25,965 nucleotides of DNA from Arthrobacter sp. (GCA_030146405.1 JASLBS010000016.1:1-25965); one strand, 5' to 3'; counted from the stretch's first letter, positions 15,008-23,086 are shown. Notes: generated by a model not told the origin, from the letters alone. Numbers and translations are program-made.

Positions 15008-15844
15008 ATGACCCACGACGACGGTGCCCTCTTCGATCTGCCCGCCGCTTCTGCCGGTGTCGGCCCCGTTGCCAGGAAGGGTGCGCGAGGGCTCCGGCGG
15101 ACCGGACCCCCGTCACCGAACGAGTCCGCCTTCCCCTTCGCGGCTCCTGCCCGTACCGCGGATCTGGTGCCGGCCGATTGGGCAGCAGCGCTGAAGCCCG
15201 TCGAGCCGGTTCTCCACGAGCTGGCGGCCTCGCTCGCCGAGGATCTCGACAAGGGAGTGCGGATACTGCCGGACGCCCAGCACATCCTCCGTGCCTTCGG
15301 CACGCCGATGGACAGCGTCCGGGTGGTCATCGTCGGCCAGGACCCGTATCCGACGATCGGCCACGCCGTCGGCCTGAGCTTCGCCGTCGATCCCGCCACT
15401 CGGCCCATCCCCCGGAGCCTTGCCAACATCTACCGTGAGCTGGCCACTGACACGGGTGTCGCTCCGCCTGCCACCGGAGACCTCTCGGGCTGGGCCGAGC
15501 AGGGTGTCCTCCTGCTCAACCGGGTACTGACGGTCCGCGCCGGCGAGACCGCCTCGCACCGCGGCCTCGGGTGGGAGCTCGTGACCGACGCCGCCATCCG
15601 GGCGCTCGTGGCACGGGGCGGGCCGCTCGTGGCCATCCTGTGGGGCAAGGACGCGCTCCGCCTCAAGCCGCTGCTCGGCCCGACACCCACCGTCGAATCC
15701 GTGCACCCCAGTCCGCTCTCGGCCTCCCGCGGGTTCTTCGGCTCCCGGCCCTTCAGCCGCGTCAACGATCTCCTGACCCAGCAGGGCGCGGATCCCATCG
15801 ACTGGTCACGAACGGCTGCGCGAGGCAGCGGCGCCCGGGCCTGA
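15008..15844 (+). CDS. ung: Uracil-DNA glycosylase, family 1
   Basis: Removes uracil from DNA as the first step of base excision repair. The water-activating motif is GQDPYP (catalytic Asp112), the uracil-binding Asn171 lies in LLLNRVLTV, and the minor-groove motif is HPSPLS (His233). The YP in place of the E. coli YH is normal for actinobacteria. From ATG 15008 the protein is 278 residues, about 50 longer than the mycobacterial enzyme. The extra N-terminus is Ala/Pro/Arg-rich, and the purine-rich GGAGG sits only one base before ATG, so the true start could be internal (GTG 15167 would give the standard length). It is convergent with thrE, 26 bp apart, and divergent from the DUF3263 operon. 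Function certain, start uncertain. Confidence 0.95.
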   Translation: MTHDDGALFDLPAASAGVGPVARKGARGLRRTGPPSPNESAFPFAAPARTADLVPADWAAALKPVEPVLHELAASLAEDLDKGVRILPDAQHILRAFGTPMDSVRVVIVGQDPYPTIGHAVGLSFAVDPATRPIPRSLANIYRELATDTGVAPPATGDLSGWAEQGVLLLNRVLTVRAGETASHRGLGWELVTDAAIRALVARGGPLVAILWGKDALRLKPLLGPTPTVESVHPSPLSASRGFFGSRPFSRVNDLLTQQGADPIDWSRTAARGSGARA

Positions 15845-15870
15845 TCTTCGAACGAGGATCGTCCGGGGTT

Positions 15871-17562
15871 CTATCGCCGCCGGTTCCGCTGCCGCTCACT
15901 GGAGCCCAACTTTCGCGTGAACGGCCGCGCGAGGTTGTCGCCGAGCACCACCCCCGCGGCGATGGCGAGCACCACGGTGAGCGCGTTGAAGAGTCCCACC
16001 GCCCCGTTGGACACGAGGTCGGCGTCGATCGTCAACGAATACATGGAGCGGAAGATCGTGAGTCCGGGGTAGAGGAACATCACCGCGGGAACCGCGATGA
16101 CCAGCTGTGGTGCCCCCATCCGGAGCGCAATGACCCGCGAGAGCGCCCCGATCAGCACGGCCGCGAGCGCCGGAGCCAGCCGATACCCCACTCCCGCCGA
16201 CACCGCGCCCGTCAACAGGAGGAACCCCGCCACCGCCACGAGCGAGGTGGGGAGCACCAGCTTCACGTCCGTCTGCTCGGCGATGCAGATCGTCGCGACA
16301 GCGATGAAGACGAAGACGCCGACCAAGGGCCACGGGTACTGCGACCCGGAGGACTCGAGTACCTCGAGCTCGGGGACGCCGAGTGCATCCCCAGCCACCA
16401 GCGCGACGGCGATACCCGACACCAGTGCGGCGAAGATGAGGATGGCGGACACGAAACGACCTGCGGCGGTGACCGGGAACCCGTTGATGGCGTCCTGCAT
16501 GGCGGAGATCAGCCTCCCCGTAGGAAGAAGCAGCAGGATACCGCCCACCACCACGATCGCGGGAGCAATGGGGACCTGGATCCACCAGATCAACATTGCC
16601 ACCAGGGTGACCATTGCGGCGGAAGTCGCCACCGAGAAGAACTCGGGAACGCGCCACTCCCCCAGTTTTCGGCCCACCAGGTCCACCAGGATGCAGCTGC
16701 CGAAGCCGACGAGCGAGCCCAACGGGCCGCCTCCGACAAAGGCCACGATCGCGGCGGAGAACACCCCGAAGGCCACTGTGACCATCCAGCGAGGGAAGGG
16801 CTTGGGTCGGTGCACGATCTCGTCGAGACGCTGCGCCGCCTCGGTGCGGGAGACACCACCGTCGGCGATGTCGGAGACGAGGCGGTGGATCGCGGTGAGA
16901 CCCGCGTAGTTGTTGGTCCAGGAGCGCACCACACGGAGCACCGTGGTGGGCGTCTGATCCTTCGCGGAGTAGTTGATCACGACCGACTGGTTGGTGATGT
17001 CGACCTCGATGTGCTCGAGGCCGAAGGCAGCCGTCACGGCAATGATGCTGGTCTCCACCTCCAGCGCTCCGGCCCCGTAGCGAAACATGGTTTCGGCGAG
17101 GCTCAGCGCGAAGTCCAGCGCCTTACGGGCGCTGGCATCGGGACCCGCCACGTGGAGAGTGGGATTCGCGTAGGGGCTTCCCGCCAGGCGCTCCACGATA
17201 CTCATGGCCTGCGTGGGTGGTGCCTCTCCTTGGACGAGGCGCCGAAGCATACTGCGAGCCGCCACATTGGGTCGGCTCGACGCCGGCAGGGACTGGGGGG
17301 TCCCGGCTAGTGCGTCCGCAGGGCGTGTTGCGGGCTGCCGCTGCCGGCTCGACTTCGGGACCTTCGACGTACCGGACGACCGCTTGGGCGGCGCACCTGC
17401 ACGGCCGCCACTCTTCCTACCCCCGCCCTGGTCCGCGGAGATTTTCTTCTTCTCGTCCTCGCTGGGATCGAAGGGCCGCCTGATGACCGGAAGTGCTTCT
17501 GCCACCGGCGACGGGTTGGTGGCGGGCGAGGGACTCTGCCCTGGGGTGGGACCGTCTTTCAC
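15871..17562 (-). CDS. thrE: Threonine/serine exporter, ThrE family (fused two-domain form)
   Basis: A 563-residue inner-membrane protein. Residues 1-115 are hydrophilic, basic and Pro/Ser-rich. Residues about 125-270 form the soluble ThrE N-terminal part (FALSLAETMFRYGAGALEVETSI..., then NNYAGLTAIHRLVSDIADG). After that come about ten membrane helices covering both halves of the transporter (for example GILLLLPTGRLISAMQDAINGF and VPAVMFLYPGLTIFRSMY). This matches Corynebacterium ThrE in architecture, an exporter of threonine and serine driven by the membrane gradient. The start is GTG 17562, behind AAAGG. It follows the FemX-like gene by 46 bp on the same strand, so co-transcription is plausible. 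Family confident; substrate inferred from the family. Confidence 0.92.
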   Translation of the reverse strand: MKDGPTPGQSPSPATNPSPVAEALPVIRRPFDPSEDEKKKISADQGGGRKSGGRAGAPPKRSSGTSKVPKSSRQRQPATRPADALAGTPQSLPASSRPNVAARSMLRRLVQGEAPPTQAMSIVERLAGSPYANPTLHVAGPDASARKALDFALSLAETMFRYGAGALEVETSIIAVTAAFGLEHIEVDITNQSVVINYSAKDQTPTTVLRVVRSWTNNYAGLTAIHRLVSDIADGGVSRTEAAQRLDEIVHRPKPFPRWMVTVAFGVFSAAIVAFVGGGPLGSLVGFGSCILVDLVGRKLGEWRVPEFFSVATSAAMVTLVAMLIWWIQVPIAPAIVVVGGILLLLPTGRLISAMQDAINGFPVTAAGRFVSAILIFAALVSGIAVALVAGDALGVPELEVLESSGSQYPWPLVGVFVFIAVATICIAEQTDVKLVLPTSLVAVAGFLLLTGAVSAGVGYRLAPALAAVLIGALSRVIALRMGAPQLVIAVPAVMFLYPGLTIFRSMYSLTIDADLVSNGAVGLFNALTVVLAIAAGVVLGDNLARPFTRKLGSSERQRNRRR

Positions 17563-17608
17563 AGCCGCCTTTCATGCTCGATCCACCGCGTCGGCCGCGG
17601 TGCAGTGC

Positions 17609-18682
17609 TCAGTAGAACGGTTGGTGCGTCCGCCGCCAGTGCACCTGGCGAGCCACCCGCTCCGCAACCGTGTTCCACACACGATACTTCCAGCCGCTGA
17701 CCACGAGGTCGTAGCAGCCCGCGAAGTCCGTCACCGTCTTGGTGAAGCTCGTCTTGAACAGTCCCAGACCGTGGTGGGGGTGGTCCTTGTCCTTGAGCCT
17801 GTCACTGGGCGGAGTGCCACAGAAGTCGTACTCGACGATCCCGAACTCGTTCTTGAGATCGTTGATGGCCTGCCACTGCACCAGATGCGAATCGCCGTAC
17901 TGCGTGCGTCCCGGCCTGGAGCCGCCGTCCTTGTACGTGCCCTTCGATCCGTAGTTGATCACGAAGGCACCCACCGAGGGCTGATCGTCCTCGTACACGA
18001 AGTAGAACCGCCCCTGGCCGGCGTCCACGAAGTTCTGCCAGAAGCGGCTGTAGTACTCGAAGGAACGCATGCGGGCGGCGGAGCGGTCCTCGATGTGGGA
18101 CATCAGCGAGTACATGGCCCGGAAGGTCTCCTCCGTCGGCTCCATGCGGCGCACCTCCACACCCTCGCGGACGGCGCGGCGGACCGCGTTGCGGCCGCGG
18201 GAGTGCAGGTTGCGCAGCAACTGGTGGGAGTCCGGCGTCGTCGGGAGGACGGCGGTGCTGTCATTGGGCTGCAGATTGAACGTCTTGACGAGCCCCGCGG
18301 CACCGAAGGTCTCCCTCAGCTCGGGCGAGTCGAGGAGATCCGGTTCCACCTTGATGGCGAAGACGCGGTGCCCCTCCCTCCGGGCGAGGTCCGCGACGGC
18401 GTGCGCGGCCGCTGCCACGTGGGCCGGCTCGGTGACGGCGGGGCCCTTGATCAGGTACCACAGGGCCCCGATCACGGGCACCTTCTTCTCGAGGATCAGA
18501 TTGTGGCTCGTGTACCCGGGCCCCTCCAGCACCACGAAGCGGGGGCGCCAGCCATGGCGGGACTTGACGTCCGCGAATGCCGCGGACTGGAGGAGATTGC
18601 CGCCCCCGGGGTTGGCCGTGACCAGGGAATCCCAGTTCTGCTGCTCCGTTCCGCTGGCGAAACGAGCACTGAAGTCGACCAC
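17609..18682 (-). CDS. FemAB/FemX (MurM)-type peptidoglycan interpeptide-bridge aminoacyltransferase
   Basis: A 357-residue enzyme with duplicated GNAT-like folds that transfers amino acids from aminoacyl-tRNA to the lysine side chain of peptidoglycan precursors. Visible family blocks: WDSLVTANPGGGNLLQSAAFADVKSRHGW near the start, NLHSRGRNAVRRAVREGVEV mid-protein, and FVINYGSKGTYKDGGSRPGR with DFCGTPPSDRLKDKDHPHHGLGLFKTSF towards the end. The usual coiled-coil insertion of some FemA proteins is absent, which is more like FemX/MurM-style ligases. The start is GTG 18682, behind GAGGA. Arthrobacter-type walls carry Ala/Thr/Ser-containing bridges (family knowledge), so this is a likely bridge-building enzyme; which residue it adds is unknown. 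Confidence 0.9.
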   Translation of the reverse strand: MVDFSARFASGTEQQNWDSLVTANPGGGNLLQSAAFADVKSRHGWRPRFVVLEGPGYTSHNLILEKKVPVIGALWYLIKGPAVTEPAHVAAAAHAVADLARREGHRVFAIKVEPDLLDSPELRETFGAAGLVKTFNLQPNDSTAVLPTTPDSHQLLRNLHSRGRNAVRRAVREGVEVRRMEPTEETFRAMYSLMSHIEDRSAARMRSFEYYSRFWQNFVDAGQGRFYFVYEDDQPSVGAFVINYGSKGTYKDGGSRPGRTQYGDSHLVQWQAINDLKNEFGIVEYDFCGTPPSDRLKDKDHPHHGLGLFKTSFTKTVTDFAGCYDLVVSGWKYRVWNTVAERVARQVHWRRTHQPFY

Positions 18683-18817
18683 AATTCCTCATTCACTGCT
18701 GGGCTACAACCGAAGGACGCCCCCCAGTCTAGTGGCTCACCCCCTGCCTCCCCGGCCCGGGAAAGTAAAAGTTGCTTCGGGAAACCGAAGACCCTGTACG
18801 CGGGTGCTCGGGGTGGT

Positions 18818-18823
18818 TAGCAT
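18818..18823 (+). promoter_or_regulatory. Candidate leaderless -10 box (TAGCAT)
   Basis: TAGCAT ends seven bases before the ATG of the aldo/keto reductase gene. An AGGA lies only two bases before ATG, too close to act as a usual ribosome site, which favours a leaderless start. Confidence 0.4.
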
Positions 18824-18830
18824 CAGGATC

Positions 18831-19835
18831 ATGGACTTCAGATACCTCGGTAACAGCGGCTTCAAAATTTCGGAGATCACCTACGGCAACTGGCTCACGC
18901 ACGGGTCGCAGGTCGAGAACGACGTCGCCACGCAGTGCGTGCGCGCAGCGCTCGACGTCGGCATCACCACCTTCGACACGGCGGACGTCTACGCCAACAC
19001 GGCGGCCGAGACGGTCCTCGGCGAGGCACTGAAGGGCGAGCGCCGTCAGTCCCTCGAGATCTTCACGAAGGTCTGGGGGCCCACCGGCCCCAAGGGACAC
19101 AACGACGTCGGCCTCTCGCGCAAGCACATCATGGAGTCGATCGACGGCTCGCTGCAGCGCCTCCAGACGGACTACGTGGACCTCTACCAGGCTCACCGCT
19201 ACGACTACGAGACGCCCCTCGAAGAGACCATGCAGGCCTTCGCGGACATCGTGCGGCAGGGCAAGGCCCTCTACATCGGGGTCAGCGAATGGACCTCCCA
19301 GCAGATCCGCGACGGTCACGCGCTCGCCAAGGACCTCGGCTTCCAGCTCATCTCCAACCAGCCCCAGTACTCCATGCTGTGGCGTGTCATCGAGGGCGAA
19401 GTGGTTCCCACCTCGGAGGAACTGGGCCTGTCCCAGATCGTCTGGTCACCGGTGGCCCAGGGTGTGCTGACGGGCAAGTACAAGCCGGGACAGCAGCCCG
19501 AGCAGGGTACCCGTGCCTCGGACGACAAGGGCGGCGCGGACATGATCAAGCGCTGGATGGACGACGACGTGCTCACGGGTGTCCAGAAACTCGCCCCGAT
19601 CGCCGAGGGCCTGGGACTCACCATGGCTCAGCTGTCGATCGCCTGGGTGCTGCAGAACAAGAACGTCGCCTCCGCGATCATCGGCGCGTCCCGCCCGGAG
19701 CAGGTGGAGTCGAACGCCGTCGCAGCCGGGGTGAAGCTCGAGGACGACGTCCTGAAGGCGATCGACGACGCGATCGGCGGTCTTGCGACCACCGACGTCG
19801 CCAAGACCGTCTCCCCCGACAGCCGCCCGGCCTGA
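18831..19835 (+). CDS. Aldo/keto reductase (Kv-beta/YghZ-like subgroup)
   Basis: A 334-residue NADPH-dependent oxidoreductase with a TIM-barrel fold, acting on aldehydes or ketones in the cytosol. Catalytic residues can be placed: Asp49 and Tyr54 in FDTADVYANTAAETVLG, Lys80 in FTKVWGP, and His122 in YQAHRYD. The C-terminal cofactor block is ASAIIGASRPEQVESNAVA. Length is standard. The start ATG at 18831 follows a -10-like box. Its stop TGA overlaps the ATG of the epimerase gene by one base (TGATG), a translational-coupling arrangement, so both probably act on related sugar or carbonyl substrates; the actual substrate is unknown. Confidence 0.93.
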   Translation: MDFRYLGNSGFKISEITYGNWLTHGSQVENDVATQCVRAALDVGITTFDTADVYANTAAETVLGEALKGERRQSLEIFTKVWGPTGPKGHNDVGLSRKHIMESIDGSLQRLQTDYVDLYQAHRYDYETPLEETMQAFADIVRQGKALYIGVSEWTSQQIRDGHALAKDLGFQLISNQPQYSMLWRVIEGEVVPTSEELGLSQIVWSPVAQGVLTGKYKPGQQPEQGTRASDDKGGADMIKRWMDDDVLTGVQKLAPIAEGLGLTMAQLSIAWVLQNKNVASAIIGASRPEQVESNAVAAGVKLEDDVLKAIDDAIGGLATTDVAKTVSPDSRPA

Positions 19836-20689
19836 TGGGTGCACTGACCGTCGCGGTCACCGGATCGAACGGCAAGCTGGGACGCAGCGTGGTCCGCGGA
19901 CTGCGCGAATCCGGGCACACCGTCGTCGAACTGGACCAGCACGGCGAGCGTTCGCCGTCGTTCCTGCGGATCGACCTGCGGGACTACGGGCAGGTCCTCG
20001 ACGCACTGCTCGGCGTCGACGACAAGCACGACGGCCTCGACGCCGTGGTGCACCTGGGCGCCATCCCGGCGCCCGGGATGCAGGCGGACGCCGCGACGTT
20101 CCACAACAACATGACCTCCACCTACAACGTGTTCCAGGCCTGCCGACGGGCCGGGATCAAGCGCGTGGTCCATGCGTCCAGCGAGACGGTGCTCGGACTG
20201 CCGTTCGACACCCCTCCCCCGTACATCCCGGTGGACGAGGAGTATGCGGCACGCCCGGAGAGCACCTACTCCCTCGTGAAGCACCTCGAGGAGCAGATGG
20301 CGATCGAACTGACGCGATGGGACCCCACGCTGAGCATCACGTCGCTGCGGTTCTCCAACGTGATGGACCCGGAGGACTACGAGCGTTTCCCGTCCTTCGA
20401 CGCGGATCCCTCCGCGCGCAAGTGGAACCTCTGGGGGTACATCGACGGACGCGACGGGGCGCAGGCGGTGCAGAAGGCGCTCGAGAACGCAGCACCGGGA
20501 TTCGACCGATTCATCATCGCGGCGGCCGACACCGTGATGGGCCGGTCCAGCGCGGAGTTGGCGGCCGAGGTCTTCCCCGGCGTCGAGGTGACGCGTGAGG
20601 TGGGCGAGCACGAGACGCTGCTCTCCATCGACAAGGCGCGGCGCCTACTCGGCTTCGAACCTCGTCACAGCTGGCGCGATCCGGCCTAG
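19835..20689 (+). CDS. NAD(P)-dependent epimerase/dehydratase (extended SDR)
   Basis: A 284-residue extended short-chain dehydrogenase. The Rossmann motif TGSNGKLGRSVV (GxxGxxG) lies near residue 8-20, NAD-binding VVHLGAIPAPG follows, and the catalytic YxxxK is YSLVK, preceded by HASSETVLG with the active-site Ser. The later part (SLRFSNVMDPEDYERF, DGRDGAQAVQKALEN) is typical of the UDP-sugar epimerase/dehydratase-like SDRs, though several members act on sugar acids. It is translated from TGATG, directly coupled to the aldo/keto reductase. The stop is followed 9 bases later by a large palindrome. Confidence 0.92.
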   Translation: MGALTVAVTGSNGKLGRSVVRGLRESGHTVVELDQHGERSPSFLRIDLRDYGQVLDALLGVDDKHDGLDAVVHLGAIPAPGMQADAATFHNNMTSTYNVFQACRRAGIKRVVHASSETVLGLPFDTPPPYIPVDEEYAARPESTYSLVKHLEEQMAIELTRWDPTLSITSLRFSNVMDPEDYERFPSFDADPSARKWNLWGYIDGRDGAQAVQKALENAAPGFDRFIIAAADTVMGRSSAELAAEVFPGVEVTREVGEHETLLSIDKARRLLGFEPRHSWRDPA

Positions 20690-20698
20690 TGCTGCCGA

Positions 20699-20737
20699 TC
20701 ATGTCCGGGCGGGAGGGAAACTGTCGCCCGGACATGA
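20699..20737. promoter_or_regulatory. 13-bp perfect palindrome: terminator or operator
   Basis: TCATGTCCGGGCG at 20699-20711 is perfectly complementary to 20725-20737, with a 13-base loop. It starts nine bases after the epimerase stop but has no T-run. The right arm runs into the -35 zone of the TAGGCT box at 20745-20750 that precedes the acidic protein gene. Confidence 0.6.
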
Positions 20738-20744
20738 AGATCAG

Positions 20745-20750
20745 TAGGCT
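20745..20750 (+). promoter_or_regulatory. Candidate -10 box (TAGGCT) of the acidic protein gene
   Basis: TAGGCT lies 41 bases before the ATG at 20792, just after the palindrome. The expected -35 (around CTGTCG, 20721-20726) falls in the palindrome and is weak. Confidence 0.35.
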
Positions 20751-20791
20751 GATGATCGACGAACGAGCAGCACCGACGAAAGGCAGAGCAG

Positions 20792-21259
20792 ATGACCGAG
20801 AACCTTCCTGACGAGGAACTGACCATCGTGGGCGAGGATCCCGAGGCGCCCAACAACTCGATCGCACCCGAGGCCTTCGACCCGGTACTCGAGGGTCAGC
20901 CGGACAGCTACGCGGAAGCCGCGGAGAACAACCCCGACCGCTGGCAGGAGGACCCCCTTCTACAGGACGAGCCCGGGGTGGCCGCGACCGGCGACGATGC
21001 GAACGACTTCGACGAGAACGGTGTCTCCGCGATCGGCGAGGAGGGCTACCTCAGTGACCAGACCCTTCGTGCGGAGACGGCCGAGGCCCGCTACGAGCAC
21101 GGTGACGAGCAGTACCCGCCCGGGGAACCCATGCTCGGTGAGGCCGCGGCCGACGTCGATTTCGGCATGATGGAGGACGGCGAGGTGGATTCGAGCGACG
21201 ACCCCGCCAATCGTGGAGGATCCCCGTTGAGCGCGATGGACGAGCAGGACATCAGGTAG
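20792..21259 (+). CDS. Acidic hypothetical protein
   Basis: A 155-residue protein, very rich in Asp, Glu, Ala and Gly, with almost no basic residues and no hydrophobic segment; predicted soluble and largely disordered. I do not recognise the family. Recognisable stretches are FDPVLEGQPDSYAEAAENNPDRW and EQYPPGEPMLGEAAADVDFG. The start ATG at 20792 has GAAAGGCAG upstream with good spacing. It is monocistronic: a palindrome and -10 box before it and a strong terminator 19 bp after it. Codon use matches its neighbours, so it is a real resident gene. Such acidic small proteins are common and often abundant in Micrococcaceae, but the function is unknown. Confidence 0.8.
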   Translation: MTENLPDEELTIVGEDPEAPNNSIAPEAFDPVLEGQPDSYAEAAENNPDRWQEDPLLQDEPGVAATGDDANDFDENGVSAIGEEGYLSDQTLRAETAEARYEHGDEQYPPGEPMLGEAAADVDFGMMEDGEVDSSDDPANRGGSPLSAMDEQDIR

Positions 21260-21277
21260 CCACGAGGTACGGCGCAC

Positions 21278-21308
21278 AGGCCCCCGGGAATCATCCCGGG
21301 GGCCTTTT
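21278..21308 (+). terminator. Rho-independent terminator after the acidic protein gene
   Basis: Stem GGCCCCCGGGA (21279-21289) with its perfect complement at 21294-21304, loop ATCA, then TTTT (21305-21308). Confidence 0.9.
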
Positions 21309-21395
21309 CCGTGCTCGGGTACACAGCCCCAAGATGCTCCGCCGGAGGGGTTCCGGCCGCCCCCGTGACACGGGACACACCCGGAATAGCTTCCG

Positions 21396-21423
21396 TGGAC
21401 CCCCGGTTACCGATGGGTAGGAA
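21396..21423 (+). promoter_or_regulatory. Candidate promoter of the Old Yellow Enzyme gene
   Basis: TGGACC (21396-21401; four of six -35 positions), 16 bases, TAGGAA (21418-21423). A short inverted repeat CGGAA-N4-TTCCG (21382-21395) lies just upstream and could be a regulator site. Confidence 0.35.
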
Positions 21424-21445
21424 TCCGACCTGAAAGTAGGACCGC

Positions 21446-22537
21446 GTGAAACTGTTCTCCCCCTTGACCCTCGGCTCGCTCGAACTCTCCAACCGTCTCG
21501 TCATGGCACCGCTGACGCGGGTGCGCTCGGGCCGGCAGGGCATTCCCGGCGACATCGTCGTGGAGCACTACCGCCAGCGCGCCTCCCTCGGCCTGATCGT
21601 GAGCGAGGGTACGTACCCGAGTCACGCCGGGCAGGGTTTCCCGGGCCAGCCCGGCCTCGTCGAGGACGAGCAGCTCGCGGGATGGAAGCGGGTCACCGAC
21701 GCCGTGCACGCCGAGGGTGGACGCATCGTGGCACAGGTGATGCACGCCGGCCGCGTCACGCACCCCGGTACCAACGGGGGCCATGAGGTGGTGGCTCCCA
21801 GCGCCATCGCGATCGAGGGATCCACCCGCACCTACACCGGCAAGGAGCCCTACCCGGTGCCTCACGCCCTCACGGCGGAGGAGCTCCCGGGCATCATCGA
21901 GGAGTTCGTCACGGCGTCGCGGCGGGCCATCGACGTCGCAGGCTTCGACGGCGTCGAACTGCACGGCGCCAACGGGTACCTGCTGCACGAGTTCCTGTCA
22001 CCGGCCTCCAACCAGCGCGACGATTCCTACGGCGGATCTCCCGAGAACCGCGCCCGCTTCGTCGTCGAACTCATCACCGCTGTCGCGGCGGAGGTCGGCG
22101 CGGACAAGGTAGGCCTTCGGATCTCCCCAGCCCACAACATCCAGGACGCGCTCGAGACGGACCCGGAAGAGGTCCACGAGACCTACGGCGCCCTGATGGA
22201 CGCGATCGCTCCGCTCGGCCTCGCGTTCCTCAGCGTCCTCCACGCCGAGCCGACGGGCGAACTCGTCCAGGACCTGCGCTCCCGCTTCGGTGGTCCCTTC
22301 CTGGTCAACAGCGGATTCGGGGTCATCACCAACCGCGAGGAGGCCATCGCCGTGCTCGAGGACAGCGTCGGAGATGCCGTCGTCGTGGGACGTCCGGCGA
22401 TCGCCAACCCGGATCTTGCACGCCGCTGGAGCGAGAACCTGCCGGAGAACGAGCCGAACCCGGCCACCTTCTACGGTGAAGGACCGGAGGGGTACATCGA
22501 CTACCCGTTCTACGACAGCTCGCCGAGCAGCAACTAG
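21446..22537 (+). CDS. Alkene reductase, Old Yellow Enzyme family (NemA-like)
   Basis: A 363-residue FMN-dependent ene-reductase that reduces activated C=C bonds (enones, nitroalkenes, maleimides) or nitrate esters with NADPH; cytosolic. The TIM-barrel start is LFSPLTLGSLELSNRLVMAPLTR, with the flavin-tuning Thr24 of the classical OYE class. The substrate-binding pair His173/Asn176 and proton donor Tyr178 are in ELHGANGYLLHEFLSP, followed by SNQRDDSYGGSPENRARF. The FMN phosphate site is near DAVVVGRPAIANPDL. The start is GTG 21446, behind AAAGTAGGA. A likely role is detoxification of electrophiles; its nearness to a catalase gene fits but does not prove a stress function. Confidence 0.95.
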   Translation: MKLFSPLTLGSLELSNRLVMAPLTRVRSGRQGIPGDIVVEHYRQRASLGLIVSEGTYPSHAGQGFPGQPGLVEDEQLAGWKRVTDAVHAEGGRIVAQVMHAGRVTHPGTNGGHEVVAPSAIAIEGSTRTYTGKEPYPVPHALTAEELPGIIEEFVTASRRAIDVAGFDGVELHGANGYLLHEFLSPASNQRDDSYGGSPENRARFVVELITAVAAEVGADKVGLRISPAHNIQDALETDPEEVHETYGALMDAIAPLGLAFLSVLHAEPTGELVQDLRSRFGGPFLVNSGFGVITNREEAIAVLEDSVGDAVVVGRPAIANPDLARRWSENLPENEPNPATFYGEGPEGYIDYPFYDSSPSSN

Positions 22538-22564
22538 AACACCGTGAAGTAGAACACCGTGAAG
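22535..22564 (+). repeat. 15-bp tandem duplication spanning the OYE stop codon
   Basis: TAGAACACCGTGAAG occurs twice in a row (22535-22549, 22550-22564). The first copy starts with the stop codon itself; the second runs into the terminator stem. Confidence 0.85.
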
Positions 22565-22591
22565 CTCCCTCGTCCATGACGGGGGAGCTTC
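22561..22591. terminator. Terminator between OYE and the convergent membrane protein gene
   Basis: Stem GAAGCTCCC (22561-22569) with GGGAGCTTC (22583-22591), extended inward by a T-G wobble and CGTC/GACG with a three-base CAT loop, giving 14 pairs in all. It is followed by TCGCTG on plus. It can serve both convergent genes. Confidence 0.8.
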
Positions 22592-22606
22592 TCGCTGTCC
22601 GGGGCG

Positions 22607-23086
22607 TCAGAGCCTGCCCGGGATGCGCCCGAGCCAGGCCGAGACGACGGAGCGCCGCACCACCAGCCACCCGACGAGGAGCGCCACCGCGAGGTGCGTG
22701 TGGAGCATCAGCATCACCTCCGGCGAGTGCCCCTGGGCAGCACCCGATCCGACGGGCACATCGCCCCCGTGGTGCACAGTCGCACCGGGGACGGTCGATC
22801 CCGCCGCTCCCCCCAGTCCGTTCAGGAGCCAGTGGAGCACCTGCTGGCCTGCGCCGAGCAGCAGCATCACGGCCCAGCCGGGCAACCGGGCCTGTGCCAG
22901 GAGGGTCGCGGCCAGGACTGCAAGCGCCGCGAGGCCGCAGAGGATTGGAACACTCGGCGGCTGACCACCGGAGAGGGCGTGGGCCCCCAGTCCGAGGCCG
23001 AGCGACAGCAGCCCTACCAGAGCCGGCCGGACGATCACCCTGGAGTGGCCGACGGGCTCGGACACGGTGACTTGCCGGGATTCCAT
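22607..23086 (-). CDS. Small integral membrane protein, unknown function
   Basis: I do not recognise the family. From ATG 23086 the protein has 159 residues with four likely membrane helices: about 20-38 (ALVGLLSLGLGLGAHALSG), 43-62 (VPILCGLAALAVLAATLLA), 68-90 (GWAVMLLLGAGQQVLHWLLNG) and 127-147 (HTHLAVALLVGWLVV). Between helices 3 and 4 is a His/Gly-rich loop (VPGATVHHGGDVPVGSGAAQGHSPEVML) ending in helix 4, which starts LHTHL. The histidines could bind a metal such as copper, but this is only a guess. ATG 23122 in frame is an alternative start; the nearer ATG has a promoter-like TACGAT six bases before it. It is monocistronic and convergent with the OYE gene. Confidence 0.8.
   Translation of the reverse strand: MESRQVTVSEPVGHSRVIVRPALVGLLSLGLGLGAHALSGGQPPSVPILCGLAALAVLAATLLAQARLPGWAVMLLLGAGQQVLHWLLNGLGGAAGSTVPGATVHHGGDVPVGSGAAQGHSPEVMLMLHTHLAVALLVGWLVVRRSVVSAWLGRIPGRL

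Noticed and set aside
15845..15870. Small inverted repeat between ung and thrE (GATC...GATC)
   Set aside because: Arms of four plus three bases with mismatches are too weak to call a terminator.
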